A stretch of 64,000 nt of DNA from Tyto alba (lineage: Eukaryota; Chordata; Aves; Strigiformes; Tytonidae). Shown here piece by piece: positions 37,901-52,574 of this stretch (positions within the stretch are counted from its first letter, which is position 1; every line of letters begins with the position of its first letter). The position numbers and the translations under genes are program-made. The stretch covers positions 27,083,323 to 27,147,322 of the forward strand of contig NW_024881272.1 of the NCBI RefSeq assembly GCF_018691265.1, read 5' to 3'. The notes beneath the pieces were generated by a model. That model searched no databases and was not told the DNA's origin. It saw only the letters and a program-made list of their open reading frames with translations.

Positions 37901-40900
37901 TCATCCCACTGCAGCTCTGAGTGCATGGGACTTGTACGCTCTCTCCAGCAGGACGTGGTACTCACTGTGAGTCCTGGTGGTACATCAGATTAATCTCTCC
38001 CGTTATTTCATGGTATCTGGCTCTCCTGTTTCTTACAGCAGAGGAATCCCCCCTAGCTTCAAAATATCAGATCAATGTAGGGGAGTAAAATGAAGCCAAG
38101 GCTAGATTTGTTTGGTAAAGAGTGTAAGATTGAACAGAGGGGAGCAGACTGCCTCCTGACCTCTTTAGTGATGAGCTCACACCTCAGACACTTAGTTACC
38201 CCAATGGCTGATGTAGCTTGCTTAACTACAAACTGATCTTCCCCAGGCCCAGAGGCCAGTCATACAGTTCTCCAGTAAAGACCTGTGGAACTGACTTGAA
38301 AGAACATGTCAGGCTGTCAAAGAGAAGACATATTGACAGGAATATACACCTGCTGTAGAATTGCCCAAAGGGTTCATAAATTCAGCACAACGCACAGACT
38401 GAGTAGGTGGCTTGGTTGGTTGGATTTGTTTTCTTTAATTTTCCTCACATGCTGTAAGGAGCTTGGAGTTCTCTCTGCATCAGAATGAGTCTACCACTAC
38501 CCCCCTAAATGATGCTTCTTCCTCCTGGGAAGAAACAAAAGGGTTCCTGTAGAAACACTGCAGGGATCAGATGGTCTTGCTTTATTAATGAATTACTTGG
38601 GATTTATCACAATCATTCTAAAGATATTGTTTCAGAAGATATGTTTAGTCATTATTATTCAAAGTCTGTCTTTCCCATGGGCACAAGTCCTCCAGACATC
38701 TTTAAAAACATTTGCTGGATTATGGCCCTCAATTTTCACAGAATTAACTAATGTTAAATACAGCCAAGATTTAAGCCTTAGAATTGAACAAAAACATGCA
38801 GGAGATCCCACCTTCCCTGATACACAAGACAAGAGGGTTGCAACCCAGAAAAGTGGCTTGACTGCAAAGGAGGAAAAAATAGAGACAAGAGTAGAAAAAT
38901 CCTGAATGTATGAACCACAGTTAAACAGGCGTGTACCCTGGCAGAATTAATTCTAGCATCCTCGCATTGTTTCCTGCTATCCTTATTGATTTACAAAACA
39001 TTTGTCTTTTCACCATGGCCCTAAAGTAGAGTTTCATGTGTACACCAAACTTCTTGCACAGCACTAGCAAATAGGTGAAAAAAAATAGAAAATCACTTCA
39101 TTCTCCTGTTTCCTATTTAGAGCTATAAGGGTCTTGCAGGGAAAAAAGAATCGAGATCATTATGTTATTGCTGTTCAACCCATGACCAGGCTGAGCTCCC
39201 CAGAGTCTGGAAGATGACTGTTTTCTTCCCCTCCATGACAACTGAACTTGTAGAGTTCAGAAACCCTTCCAGGGCCAGCAAGGAAACTGCACCACAGGTG
39301 CAAAGTTTCCAAAGTTGCTTGCACCAGGGAAAAGATTCCCAGTAGAGCTTTGTAAGTGATAAAAAGAAACTGTTTTATTCACCTAGGGTTACTAAGCAGA
39401 CTTTATTTTACTTGGAAAACCACTAAAGGTTTCTGGATGACAAGGAATAGCCAAAGATGACGACACTTCTCCTTTTAAGCCTTTTGCTGAATTGTCTCAC
39501 CAGGACTCTGAGCACTCCCTTATGCCCAGAGTTACCTTTTCAAAATCTGGCAGCAGTGCCTTTTCCTGTGAACCAGGAACCTTTGGGTTTTCGGTGTGCC
39601 TAGTTTAACAAAGGTAGGCACTGGGAACAGAGGAATGGACTAGTTTTACCTAACACCTCCCTTGGGGGCTTGTCGTATAGTGTTGTTTCACATGTACACT
39701 AAAGCACAAGCAAGCAGCTACATTGTGCTCTTAGTCTTATGGCATTAACTGCAGTAGCAATAAGAACTACAGAAGTCTTAAGATGGATGGATCAGCCCAA
39801 GCAAAGAATATGTTATAAACCAAGAAGGCAAAAGGTAGATTTCTCTGGAGGGAGATGGAGAATACATTTACATATGAAAATCTAATACACAGTGAAAAGG
39901 AAAAAGGGCATTACATAAATAATGCTAGGGAAGAAATGAAAAATATGTATTTTTAAACACATTCCAAATACGGTTTCCAACATCTGCAAATGTGTTGCTC
40001 AGTCAAGCAGAGACACAGAAGCAATACATATGAACCAGGCAGGCACACAAAGCTGTGCGATACAGAGACCAGAGGAGCACTGCGGAAGGTCAGTCATTCA
40101 CAACTATCCTTTCCTGTTTCCTTCAGCAGTAGAGTGCTGCAAGAATATATTGGGGAGCACCTCTATTAATTTGCCTTGACCTTTAATAACCTGTAGGCAC
40201 TTGCAACTGGCTGCTGTCACAAGTGGGCTACTCAAATAGACAGACTCCTGGTGAGACCCATTGCCAGTACAAAAGCAGAACACATATTGCTGGAAAGGAG
40301 TAAAAGCACACTGGGAAGGAGGTACCCTAACACTCTGGGTCTCTCAAGATACACCCGCAGAACAAAGTGGGAATATGAGCTGAGAGGAACTCAGGGAGAA
40401 GCACACATTGCATTATCTCGTGCTCCAGCTCAGAAGCTTAGCCCACTCAGCTGAAGAGCTGAGGTATCCACTCCCCTGGACTGAACCCTGTTGCTCACTT
40501 CTACTGGAGCTGCTGTTTTGCCATTCATATATGAAGATGGCACGTACATATATTCCCCAGATCCTAACAATGGCAAATGACAGTCTGCCCCTACAGGAAA
40601 CCTGCACAAATATTTGCCCTCATTTCCCCTACGGAGGCAAGTAGAGTGATTGCTTTCTGTTACTCTTGATGCATGAGAACTTAAACTAAACCAGCTGCAG
40701 TGGCACCTTTTGTCTAATTCATAGATTTCCACTTTACCAGGCTTACAGTTTATGCTGCTTGCTTTTATAGGTTTTTCCTGTCCTTCCATTCAAATAAACT
40801 AAAAAGGTACAAGGCAGCTCACTTATTCCCACTCAGGCAAAGTCACTTGTAAGACTCTTGTAGCAAAACAGGGCACAAAGTCCACAGGCATTATGCAATG

Positions 40901-43900
40901 CTCGTGTCACCCAGTAGAGCAGCACTTCTAAAATGGTCAACCATCAGATTCCAAAAACAGAGAGAGTCCTGTTAATTCAATAAATAACTACTTTACGCTT
41001 TCCTGTGGTTGTCTTCTGGTCATGAGAAAGGCAAGAGTGGCATCACAGCCGTCTTGCTCTTCCTGAGGGTTGGCTGGCTACCTTACCCCCGAAGCTAGTG
41101 TGAGCACTCTGCTTGCTCTGGGTTTGCACATCAGAAAGAAATCTATATGTACCATATGAGCAAAACCAAGAACATGTGAGACCGAAGTAGATCTGTACCC
41201 ATTTCACCCTTGATATCTGGAAGTTATTAGTAGAGGTTGAGCAGTTCTAATCAACAAAGAATAGCCAAAACTGAAATGAAACACTGCAGTCCATTTGCAC
41301 AGCAGAGTCTCTAACATCAGTCTTGTCAGACAGGGACCGCATGCAACACCTGAACTACTTCCACGTGACTCATGATCTGACCAAGCTAGGGGGTGTGGGA
41401 AGTAGGGGGAGGAAGAAAATAAAAAAAGAAAATGAGTTAGTTATTAAACAAAATCCTAACCCTCTGGGAAGATCTGATGGCCAAGAAAATGCTGGCTGCA
41501 TCTGAATTTTATCCTCCTGAATCTGAGATGAAAGTTGCCTATCTGCAAGTTGCTTACAGTGCTGCCGGAGGGGACTTGCCAGATAGCTGCTTGCACTGGG
41601 CTCCAGAAGGAAAAAGCTTTTTTTCTGTGGTTTATTTTTTTGTCTTAAAGAGAAAACCAAAAATGACCATGGCTCTACATGAGGGAAAAAAAAATGCAAA
41701 AGCTCTGCCCCTCACCAGTGGAGATGGATCTGCTCTTTTATTTACACTGCATGACATCCAGGCAAGAATAAACTCCACAGAAATAAATTAAGGCCACTCC
41801 CTGTCAGTAAAGATGTGCTTCTGGATGATAAGCAGCAGAATATGTCATAAGTCCCCCATCTCCCCTCCAGAGAAAATCTTGCTGTGAAAATGGAGCCACA
41901 CTGCAGATCTTAAAGGTGATGGCAATTAGCACTGTGGAGGGAATATTCAGAGGGCAAACCATCCTCATATGTGTAGGGACGCCACAAGCAACCAACATCT
42001 CTGCTTGTGAAGAGGTAAAATTCTCCAGGAAGGTATAAAGTACATGCTTAAATCTGAAGAGCCCAAGGGAAGGCGTTAGAAAGATATAAATTTCAGGGCT
42101 TCTCTAAGCATTGAGGAGTTTTGTTGCTGTTTTAGGAAGAAAAAACTCCACCATTTCCTAAAGAATTCTGTTTGGAGACAGTCTTATTGCAGAATCTACT
42201 TTGAAGCATATTACACTAAGAAGGAATAAGATGCTCTTGTTCCAGAATAAGAATTGCTTGAGAAGTGTTCTATTGCACTCTACATTCACAGCCTGCCTCA
42301 GATGCAAATGAACTCTCAAGTGCCAGCAAGCCCTCAGACAGAAGCTCTCCCCAAGCACTTTGCAGCAATGGGTTTAAACTCTGGCAGCACTGTGACCGCA
42401 TAAGCTAATGTCAAGGTGCTATTTCTCTCATATCCTTGGCCATTAGGAACACTGCCAGGAAGAAGAAAAAAAAAGAAAAATCAGAGTTCACATGTAACCA
42501 GAGGCGAAGACTGTCTATCTTTCTACCTTGAATAGTCAGACGGAATTTTAATATCTTAAAGGTAAATTTAATAAACAGCTTCTTTTACTGCATGAAAGAT
42601 ATAGACATCAGAACAGGAGAGGTGCCACTGAGCACGCTGGACAAACTGACATCCCAGACTGATGTGCATATTACAAAAGTAAGGGTGTATTTCAAAGCCA
42701 CTTACAGGGGGCTGTCAGCCGAGCATGGTGGCAGTCACTTCCCAGCTGCTGTTTCCAGTTCAGGGCAGGCAACCATCCTGCAGTGAATTAGGGGTTCAAT
42801 TCCAAGGGGTTTCCAGTTCTGACTCAGAACAGTACAGCTTGCTCTCCCCTGCTCCTCCCCAGGAGTAAGACAGACTCAACTTTGAATAGATGGTACCTGG
42901 GAGGAGGCTGGGTCACAGCATTTTTCAACTCCACTCTTGACTCTGCAACAGACTGTCTCCCATTTGTCAGATGATGGTTAAAGTTCAGGAAGGCTGAATG
43001 GTTTCTCCTATACCAGGGAATTAGCCACCCTCCTGTTCTCACTGTGCTGTTATGACACCAAGCACCGGTGTTTATAAGGGGATTGGCCGGGATGGTGATT
43101 AGTGCCATACAAAAGCCACTGCGGCAGTAGAAATTTAATAACCATGAAAACTGAAATCTTTCAGCGATGCTAGAAAATAGCTCCTTTTGGGTACGTGGGG
43201 GGTCTGGTAAAGTAGAACCTGCCCTGTTGTCATTATCTGTTCCACATCACTTCTGTAGTCACTCAAAGACCTGGCTTATGCTTGATGATAACATAAGACA
43301 GGGTCCAGCTTTGTAATATTTTGCCTACACATTGTATCACTGACTGAAAATTTTGAAATAAACTTTGAAAATTTAAGAAAGTTTGACAGAAGACAAACTA
43401 CTGACTCTTCCTTTCCTCCTTTTTTAACTGAACACTGAAACAGATTTTTACTCTTCTTTGTTTCTTCCCTCCCCCCACCATGTTTTTTTCTTTCAGTGAT
43501 AAAGTGACAAAAAAGTGGGGAGACTGGAAAAAAAAAGAGAAAGGGAAAATAGTAGAAAAATAAAAATGAGCCTGTACAAAATTTCAAATAAAGCATTTTC
43601 TTTGAAACCCTGTAGCATTAAAAAACCAAAACAAATTAGTTATTTTTCAACCATCTCCAATTATCTTTTACATTTAGCAGTGGCAAAAACTAAAACTGTA
43701 ACCTCTAAATCAGACCATGGATACCAGGGATGTATTACCATTTGCTGAACAAGTAATCAGATCTTTGAACTAACACTATAGGGCACTTCTGGAAATGGTC
43801 ACTTAGGTGCCACATCTGTCACTAAAGAACCAACGTTCCTGGGGAAGGTGACTTCTTAGAGAGCTGTGTGCCACTGTTCAAAACCACCCTAAATCTACAC

Positions 43901-44448
43901 TTCCTGTCTACAAATTGTTTAATAGAAGTTTGCCCATGCATTAGGGTCACAGAAAAGAAATTTGTGCCTACATTTCTTCCTAGACAAAATTAAGCAGGAC
44001 TGGTAAAGAATGTGTCCCCTTTTGGCTGGGGCATGTGCCTCTCCATCCTGAGTCCAGAGAAGCAAGACTGCATTGAAAGAGCAAAGACAACCTCTGAAGA
44101 TCTATTGTCTGGGGCAGGAGCTGACTTTCTTCCCAAGTCCCTCCTTCTTACCCTCCAAACAAGCTTTATGTCCTTTTGTCTGTAAACTGTAGAAGTCAAG
44201 GAGATGTGCCTCTTATAAACAAGTACACAATACCTTGCGACAGGCACACACAAAGCACGTGGAGCAATCTGTGCAGGGGCAGAGGAAGAATTTCATCCAG
44301 GTGCCCTTGTGTCAAAGAAAAGTTTCCAGCAGCCAAGTCCTAGTCACACATGAATGCTGGCTCCTCAGAGCAGCAGCTATAGCAATGCAGAAGAAGCAAG
44401 AAGACAAGCGCAGGGCACCTCAGAGACAAAAGAACTGAAACCAAAATG

Positions 44449-44474
44449 AAAAAAAAAAAAAAAAAAAAAAAAAA
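44449..44474 (+). repeat. A26 tract
   Basis: Uninterrupted run of 26 A following CCAAAATG. No element recognised upstream. Confidence 0.95.
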
Positions 44475-47400
44475 TCAATTCAGCTGAACTGAGCCAGGGC
44501 AGGCAAAGAACAAAGGGTCAGAAGACAAAGCCGGAAACAATAGACCAGCAAGATTAATATCAGTTGTGAGGAAGAGCTGGGACACTACTGAAGGAGAAGT
44601 GGAAAAGGCTTAAAGAAAAGTATAAAAACTCAAAGCGATTCCTAATTGTGAATCCTGACATAACACTACAACACCTGCAGCTTGATCAGTACAGATCTTA
44701 CACACTGCTACACTTACAGAAAGGGCTTCACCTACTTGTAGATCCCTTGAAATTAATGATGGTTACTTACTAGGAGCCATTTCTATTTTCCTTAACAACA
44801 GCCATGCCAGTGAGATCAAAAGACAACTCCAAATTTCCTGTCATCTTTACAGGTCTGGTCTGACTTTTGAATATTCATGCCCTGGTCTAATTCAACTGGG
44901 GCAGGAGTTCAAGATTTCTGCTTTGGATTTCCCCACTAGCAACAGATGCTCCAGCACTGTCTCACCCATGCATGTGAAGTCCAGTTTGGTGAAACCTGCA
45001 TGCACAGTACACTGGATGCTCCCAGCCAGTTGCACTGCTGCACAGTCACAGACTCAGCAGGCAATACCACAAACGATGTATTCGCTAACACTTCCAGAGG
45101 GCTTGCTCTCCCATGTAGGCCCAGAAAAAATCTGTTGCATGGGCATAATGCTGCTCCCTAAAAGTGCAAGACTTGCTGTCCATGGGCATATAGAACATTA
45201 CACACAGAAAAAGGCCCTGACCTAATTGATAGCTGGGAAGACATGGATAAGCATCTTCAAAATCCACTTGGACTGCAATTTCTAGTGGGAAAACCAAGCC
45301 ATATTAAAGAAAGCTAAGTGACTGTGAAGTTCGGTCGAATCAATATTTTCTCTTTTTCCTCTCCTCAGACTCAGCAACGTGCCATAGTATGCTGTTACAA
45401 AGATGATGCGCTTTGCCCTAGAGGCAGTTTGGTTAGGGCTGGAAACTATCTTTAAGCTAATGTTATTCGAAAGTATGAGCAGTTAAACATTGCAAAACCA
45501 GTATGTTTAAGAGATTAATTGGGCAACCCCACCCAGACGAAAGGCAAACTTGCCAGCTATTGTATAGTGAAGCCTTTCTTAATTCTCCCTCTTGAAGACC
45601 AAGGGCTCCTTTAGGTCTCTGATTATTAGGTTATTTGACATTTCTTAGCTGCATAGGCAAAGCTGACCTTGTTGTCCGAAGAATGAGGAGTTAGGACTGA
45701 CCCATTCTTCCTACTAGAAGGTGTAACGTGAACATGCATGGCTAGGCCTGGAGGGGTGAACGAACCTGCCTGGTGAGTCCGATTTTCCATTCACACTACT
45801 ACTGAAAGGGTGGAAGAGATGAAGGCAGCAACCTCTGCTGTGGGTGGGAAGGGGTCTCTCAGTCACGCAACAGCCTTCTCTGCAGATGACAGCTCCTCCC
45901 TCAGAGGCAGTCTGGGTGTTCAGAGCTGTGGGGATTCCTTCTTCCCCTTGCAGACTGCAGCCCCCAACCCCAGCACAGCCCCTCTACCCAACCTGCCACC
46001 ATCACATCTTTTCTTCTGTGCAGGTGTTTCCTGGCACATCCAGAAAGCATACGTAGTAAGATAGTGAATCACATAACTCTATAGCCAGAGAGATTTAACC
46101 TCATTATAAATTTCCTCCAGCTTAGTAAACTAAGTGTATAACCTCTCATACCTGCCTGACACCATAGCGAATTGATTCAAAACCTGTGGTATCTTGTAAC
46201 AGCTAATGTCACTTTGGGTAGCAGAAATTCTTCTAACAGTCTATTTACATCAACACAATTTTAAGAGGAGCTTTTATTTCCATTACTCCAATATGGATGT
46301 TTTATATTCTCAGAGCAACCTCTCTCTCTCCTGGGATACTTCACACTAAAATCTCATCCAGGAGATGTACAAGGGACAGACAATAGTGTTTTTCATGTTG
46401 CTTTAGAAGTCAAGGAGAGTGTGTTTCCCTTTGTATTAAAGCTTAGGAGCTGTGCACTTAAAGAAAAAAAAAAACCAAAATCTTAGTGAGAAGGATGAAT
46501 GCAGTCTAACAACTTTAAGAGAGCCCCGCAGCTCATTTTATGGTTGGACTGTTGAATTCCGTTGTCTTTGCTTCTCATAATTTGGTTTCCTGAACCCCTA
46601 TAAAAGAGACCATGAACTGTAGCTTCTGTTCACCATGTTCCGTCACTGCTTATAAGTGCTAAGCTGCAACTAAATGAACAGGAGAGTGTTCACATCCTCT
46701 TCTGACACAACTTATGCATATCATCTTATGCATGCAGAATATAATTAATTTTATAGAAAGTTTTTGCTCTTTTTGACCAAGAGCACTCACCCTTAAGGTA
46801 GAACTGTGCAATATCAGATGCATTTTCCTATGGATTGCAGCCAGAAGAGTTTTGCAATATTGAAAGGGAGTGAAAGCTCTGTATCTTTGTACCTTTGGGG
46901 TGGCAAGAGAATATAAAAATCCCTTAAAGTGGAGCTTGGGTTTAGTTCAGTTCTCTTCAGTATTAGGAAATGCATCCCACAAAGTGAAACACTGGCAACG
47001 GTCCCCACAAAGGGCATTTATTCATCAGAGAGCACTCATAGGCCTGCTGCATGGCCAAAGCAGAGCACCCTCCTACATCCAAAGTTGAATTGCAATCTAA
47101 GCCTTTATACATACGGAGATACTCACTTTGAGTCGAGAAGTAGCCAGGAGAGCATAAGTGTTTGCTTCCAGTCTCTTTCATTTGGCAGAGAAGACCGAAG
47201 TGAGACTTTACAGTAACACAACAAACATGCACGTATAAGATCCCCACTCTCTGTGGAATCCTATTTTGTTTCCTCCTCTTGTAGGAAATATAGCTGAGAA
47301 ATTAAAATTATTTGGCTTGCTAGGAGGAAGGATACAAGATTGAGTGAGGTCAGAACTGATGCAACCCTTGCATTTATTCAGATATAAAATCAGTCCAGTA

Positions 47401-50400
47401 TGAAGTCTGGCAGATGATGCCCTCAAGCTTCTGAGAGTCTCATCATTACCACAACAGGCACTTCCTGGGTTCAGCAATTTTCCTCTAGTACAGCTGCTGT
47501 TACCAAAAGTGTCCTATACCAATTCCCACAGAACTCAGTTTCATTTCTTTAGGAGAAATTTATCCCCTGGAAACAGCTAAGCAACACCATCACCTCTGTT
47601 ACTTCAGTTCTTTTCACATGTAAAGGCTTCATTAGCTGCACTTACTCTTGCATTTAAAACATGCCTTGTCCTGTCTTTCAGCTACTATCACTTATGCCCT
47701 GATGCTCAAAAGATTTATGCTTAGTGAAGGATGCAGAAAATCAGCTTTTAACCCTGACAGTTTATTCATCCTCTTTCTTCATAATAAAAGACAGAGGCTG
47801 GCTAAAATTCCAAGGAGGAGCAACAAGTTTCAAAATTAATCTTCCCACACATACATCTGCCTTTCCCACAACCAAAAAAATGCAAACCAAAAACCCCATG
47901 TCCCACTCATGTTGTAGAAATTTCACTCTCTTACGAACTCCTTCAGGAATCCTGCAGAAGCAAATTCAAAGAATTTGAAGGCACTGTGTCCATGAACTGA
48001 ACTAGAAAACTGCCACCACTTTTAAGAGGTCTTCTTGGACTCTGTCCAGGAATAAAATCCTTCATAGCACATGGAGCACCTTGGTCACACAGAAAGCAAG
48101 TTCAAGTACCCACTAGCCCAGTTAGTTATTGTGTAACAGCAAGACTCCTCAGACAGCTGGTGGGAGTCATGTTTTCAGGCAGTCTGCCCCCTTCTACCCC
48201 ATTCTTTAAACTTAAAACCAAAATTTGTATAGAATTTTTCAGATTTTTTTTTTTTCATGCCCTCTGCTGGCAAAATGGTGGGGGTTAAAAACACAGACTA
48301 AGTATGTTAACAGAAAACCAAGAGACATTGCCCAGTGTAGTCTGGTTTTTCATTTCACATCATCTGATTTAAGGTGAAGCGAGAGGGAGCATTCATTTAA
48401 GCAGCTGTAATGAAAAAAGATTGATTGAAAAGTCATTTTTGCTCCATTTCTTATGGATAAGAGTCCCAGGTGTCTGTTTTCCTTATATTTTCTTTTTAAT
48501 GGCTGTTCCCTATTCAGCCCGTAAGCTTCAAGGTCAGCTTCAGGTCAAATTACACTTAGCACAAGATGCTCAGCATCTGCAAACAGCTGTGGGATCCCTC
48601 TCCCTCCCCTCTTGCACTGGGTTTTCCATTCTGGTCTCCCAGCCTGGAAAACTATATTAAAAATGCTTAGAATACTCATTTTCATTTTTGCATTTAGAAG
48701 CTATGGTAGATACCACACTGACAAATGTGCTAAAAAGACAACAAATGACACCCTACTAATAGAACATTCTAAGTATGATGAAAGTACATGTCCAAGTACA
48801 TCTAGACATGGTTAAGCTTGCAATTACTGACTGATGGCAAAAGCCAAAGCATACAGGGCAAACAAACGCAGTTGTCACCACATATCTCCTACAACTTTCC
48901 ATGTACTATGAACAGTGAGGGACAGTTGCTTATCTCCCACAAAGAAAATAATATCTAGCAGCCAAAAGAAGGAAAATAAGACTGTAAGAATATTGAGGAA
49001 AAAATATTCCTATTAACAGATCTTGGATAAAATCCAAGCCTTTGGAAAGCTGGCTTAACACCAGCGCTTAGAGGGTAGGGACTTGCACAGATTTTACACA
49101 CAGGTATTTGTGCATACTATGTACATATATAGGCATTATCTGACATCTGACCCTATCTGTAAGAGTTAAACTTTACTTGCCATAACAGTATAATGTGAAA
49201 GACAGAAAATAGCATATATTTTCTTAAATAAAAATACTAGGGGAAAGAAACGAGGGAAAAATATCTAAGAAAGGAAAAGTCTCTAAAACCACAACTTCAG
49301 AAAGATCCCTCAGAAACCTGAACAGCCCATGAGAGATGAGTTCAAGCTGTAAGGTGAATTCTCACTGTTTTGTGTTGCACTATAAAAGCCCTCCACAAAC
49401 AGTAGTGACTCCAGTTGGTTAGAAAATGGTCTATAAGAGCAAAGTGAAAACAGAGTCCTCTTCATATTAGAGCCTACTCTTACTCACCCCTAAATGTGAC
49501 ACAAGCATCAGTGTGCATGATGACCGTCACAGCCTGAGGAGAGCACTGTCCTACCTTCGGCTATAAAGGGTATTCATGTAAATATACTCTCTGGTGACTA
49601 ACACTCCATCTCTGTTCCTGAACTTCTCAACAAGCAGTTAAGAACTATCAGGAAAACTTCCTAAAAAGGCTAACATGAAGCATCGTAATAACTCTTAAAA
49701 GACCGAACCAGAAAAAAAAGGCTCTTAGCCCATCTTTCTAAGAAGAGGCTCTCTGGGGTTTTCTCTGCCTTTTAAGGAAGTGAGCTACAGCTCAGCAGCT
49801 GCACCATGTGTGAAATATTACAGCACTTGTTTTTAATGGCTGGATGAGGTGCCTAATGATTTTAGGGAGGTCTGGCTACTGCTGCAAGCATTCCACAGCT
49901 GTAAGGAGACAGAGGTGCGTATCCAAGTTTACAATACTTGTACATTTGCAGGAATACAGGTATTTGAATCCAAAATTCAGTTTTCAGTGGATTCTTCGAT
50001 AACAGAATAAGAAGAAGGATGGCACAAACAATATAGCTCTGAATGGGGAGATGAACTTACAGTCTTTTCCCACAGGAACACAAAGATCCTTGATTATATT
50101 TAATCTGTGGATAAAGTGAAGGACAAAGGACCAGTAGACAGGACCAAGTATATCCTGATGTATCAAGGCTAGATGATTTGCTTCCTAGGGTATCTTGCCT
50201 AATCAAAAAATGGAAGATGTAATAGGGACCTTCTGTCAGGCCCCAGGAAGCTAGTGTTTGGATTACACATAGCTATATACCCTTAACAGAGAGCAGGCCA
50301 ACAAAGGTCAGGAAGAGACTTGGCTAGCTCAAAGACAGGTAGAAAAATGAGTAAGGAGTTAGTTATGAGCTTAAACCTTAGAGCTTCCTTCTTAGAGGAA

Positions 50401-52568
50401 GACAGAGTCTGAACTGAATGAAACCAAGATTGATTTTAAAAAATGAAGAACAAAAAAAGAAAGCTGGTAACTTATTATCTATTCCTGCTATGGGCTGATT
50501 CTCTAGGCCTGGGTAGCCACAATTCTGCTTTTTCATATACAAGATGTTGCTTGCACCTAGGGAATCTTTGGAATTAGCTTCCATATCTTAATACTTCAGG
50601 TGGTGAGAATAATCAAACATTCAAGAAGAAATCTCTCTACCAAGAAAAAAACCCAACATCCTGACATGTTCCATATGCACTGGGCTGGCATTTGGATATT
50701 AAATCTGCAACACCTAACTCTGCCAAAATGTTTCCCAAGACTCCAGAAATAAAATTCCTCATTGTGCCCTCACTTGACTGCCAAAGGGATGCTTTTTATC
50801 CCTTCTTTTGACCCTCTTACAGAAAAGTTTCCAAAGATGGAGCAAGCACCCAATTTCACATTTGGCAATGCTAGAAACAACGCAGCAATGGCCTTGAAAT
50901 GTTTGCCATTTCTACTTGTCTTGACACTAATTATACACACAAGGCAGCCTCATCTGCACTGGGCAGAATGGCTTAATGCACAACAGAGTTCAGTGCCTTC
51001 AGAGCTGTGCATTTCCAAGCGAGTCAAGCGTGTATTATAACTGCAGTCACAGCAAGTTTCTGATGTGCTTCTCCAAGACCGATCCCTCCTTTTTCTTTTA
51101 CTTAATTTTCCTCCTTTTTGTTTTATTTTTTCCTATAAAACACAAACTTTCTCTGAGACAATCAGAGCATGACTTCCATCCAGTTGTTTCATCAGGCTAA
51201 GTGTGCCACCTGCTTTTTCACATTCCTTTTTTTTTTTCCTTCCCTGTTTTGAATAAACTCTGCACTATCAAAATAAAATGATGTCGTTTACAAAGTACCA
51301 CCTCAGCAGCATGCCTCAGCCCTCATTTCACAGGGCTATGCCAGCAGCCACAAACAGAATCAAAGCATCCAATTAAAAATCCATATTCATTAACAAATAT
51401 CATGTGTACTATAATGTCCTGCATTGACTATGTCACCACAGGAGATGGGAAACTCACTGAGTTTTCCTGCTCTCAAGTTTGAAGCACCATTTTATTAAAG
51501 GAAGGGTTTTACCTTTGCTATTCTACGGGCCACCAAAAAAAAGGCCCAATATCCTGTTAGCCCATGAGGCTAGCACAGCAGAAGTGACAGCTGTTGACCT
51601 TTTGCCTTAGAGAGATGCCAGACACAGGACCTTGCCAGGATGATGGGTACACAGAGAAGACCATGAAACTGTGCCAGACCTTTCCCATCGAGGTCTTTAG
51701 GTATCAACAGGGCCAGTCACAAACCAATCTGCAGTGTTACAAGCAGCCAACATAATAAACTCTGCATATGCTTGATTGATGCAACTCATTGGCTAGGCAG
51801 GGCCAGATCCAAGATGATGTAGTAAATTAGCATATTGCCTTGGCTTCAGGGAAGTTACGTTGATTTACAGAATCAACAATTTACCACCGCAGAAAGTCAC
51901 ATACAATAAGTACAATATTTCAGACCTATACAATGAAGTTATATGAACACATGCCAGGATTATTTATTTATTTGTTGTACCCACAAGCCTGAGATTTACA
52001 ACTCTTTATAAATACAAGCTGGGCAATTTGCTTTCTATTTTTAGCAGGAATGCTTTGTGCAGGGAACAGCTGTCAGCCACTGGGAGCTGTGCTCTTCAGA
52101 GCAGCAGCTTCAGACAAATAGAGGCCTTTTAGAATTAAATTGGAGAACTAGGGTCACTGCTTTGTGGTAGAAGAGAAGCTGAAGACAGTAGACAGCAAGA
52201 CAATATAAGCACTACACAGAGAACCACTCCCAGAGCTTTTTTAGCCCGTTTCCCTAAGAAAAGGAGCCTTACATGATCCCACTGCATATGTACGGGTGTG
52301 ACTGTCCTTTCTTCCTGAATAGCTTCAGAACCCACTGACCAATTTGGTCCAAGTTCAACAAACATTCATATGACTCAGAGATAATCTATTGCTATTATCT
52401 TCAAGAAGACAGGCATCTGAGCAGAGGTGAGAGATTCTGCTAGTATCCTTCCTCCCTGTGGAAAAAACTGTCATGTGAACTCCTTCTATCAGATCCAAAG
52501 CTATGCAAACCCAATACGTGCACTGATAGGAAATCAGATCTTGCCAGCTCTGGCATCTTCATGCAGAC

Positions 52569-52574
52569 ACTCAC
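52569..52574 (-). other. Splice donor of the HxxE exon (GTGAGT)
   Basis: On the minus strand the exon ends CCAAG and is followed by GTGAGT, a consensus donor. Cutting here leaves one base of a Gly codon, which matches the phase needed by the exon at 28035-28149. Confidence 0.88.

Larger units (their letters stand above)
28150..52574 (-). other. AGBL4: AGBL4 intron, complete, 24,425 bp
   Basis: This lies between the two recognised exons, with a GTGAGT donor at its right end and a TTCTCAG acceptor at its left. It holds a MIR-like remnant (28.3 kb), an old CR1 3' end (29.2-29.45 kb), an AT-rich block with a long inverted repeat (31.4-31.76 kb) and A-rich tracts at 33.4, 33.6, 34.9 and 44.45 kb. 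From about 35 to 52.5 kb I see nothing but ordinary intronic sequence: no credible exon, RNA gene or transposon that I can name. That the two exons are consecutive is inferred from the matching phase and continuous protein sequence. Confidence 0.88.

Noticed and set aside
42780..42810. GGTTCAATTCC resembling a tRNA B box
   Set aside because: No matching A box or cloverleaf arms upstream.
45340..45480. Strong plus-strand acceptor-like tract (TTTTTCCTCTCCTCAG) followed by an open stretch
   Set aside because: No donor site follows at a sensible distance and the encoded peptide is not recognisable; such acceptor-like tracts are common in introns.
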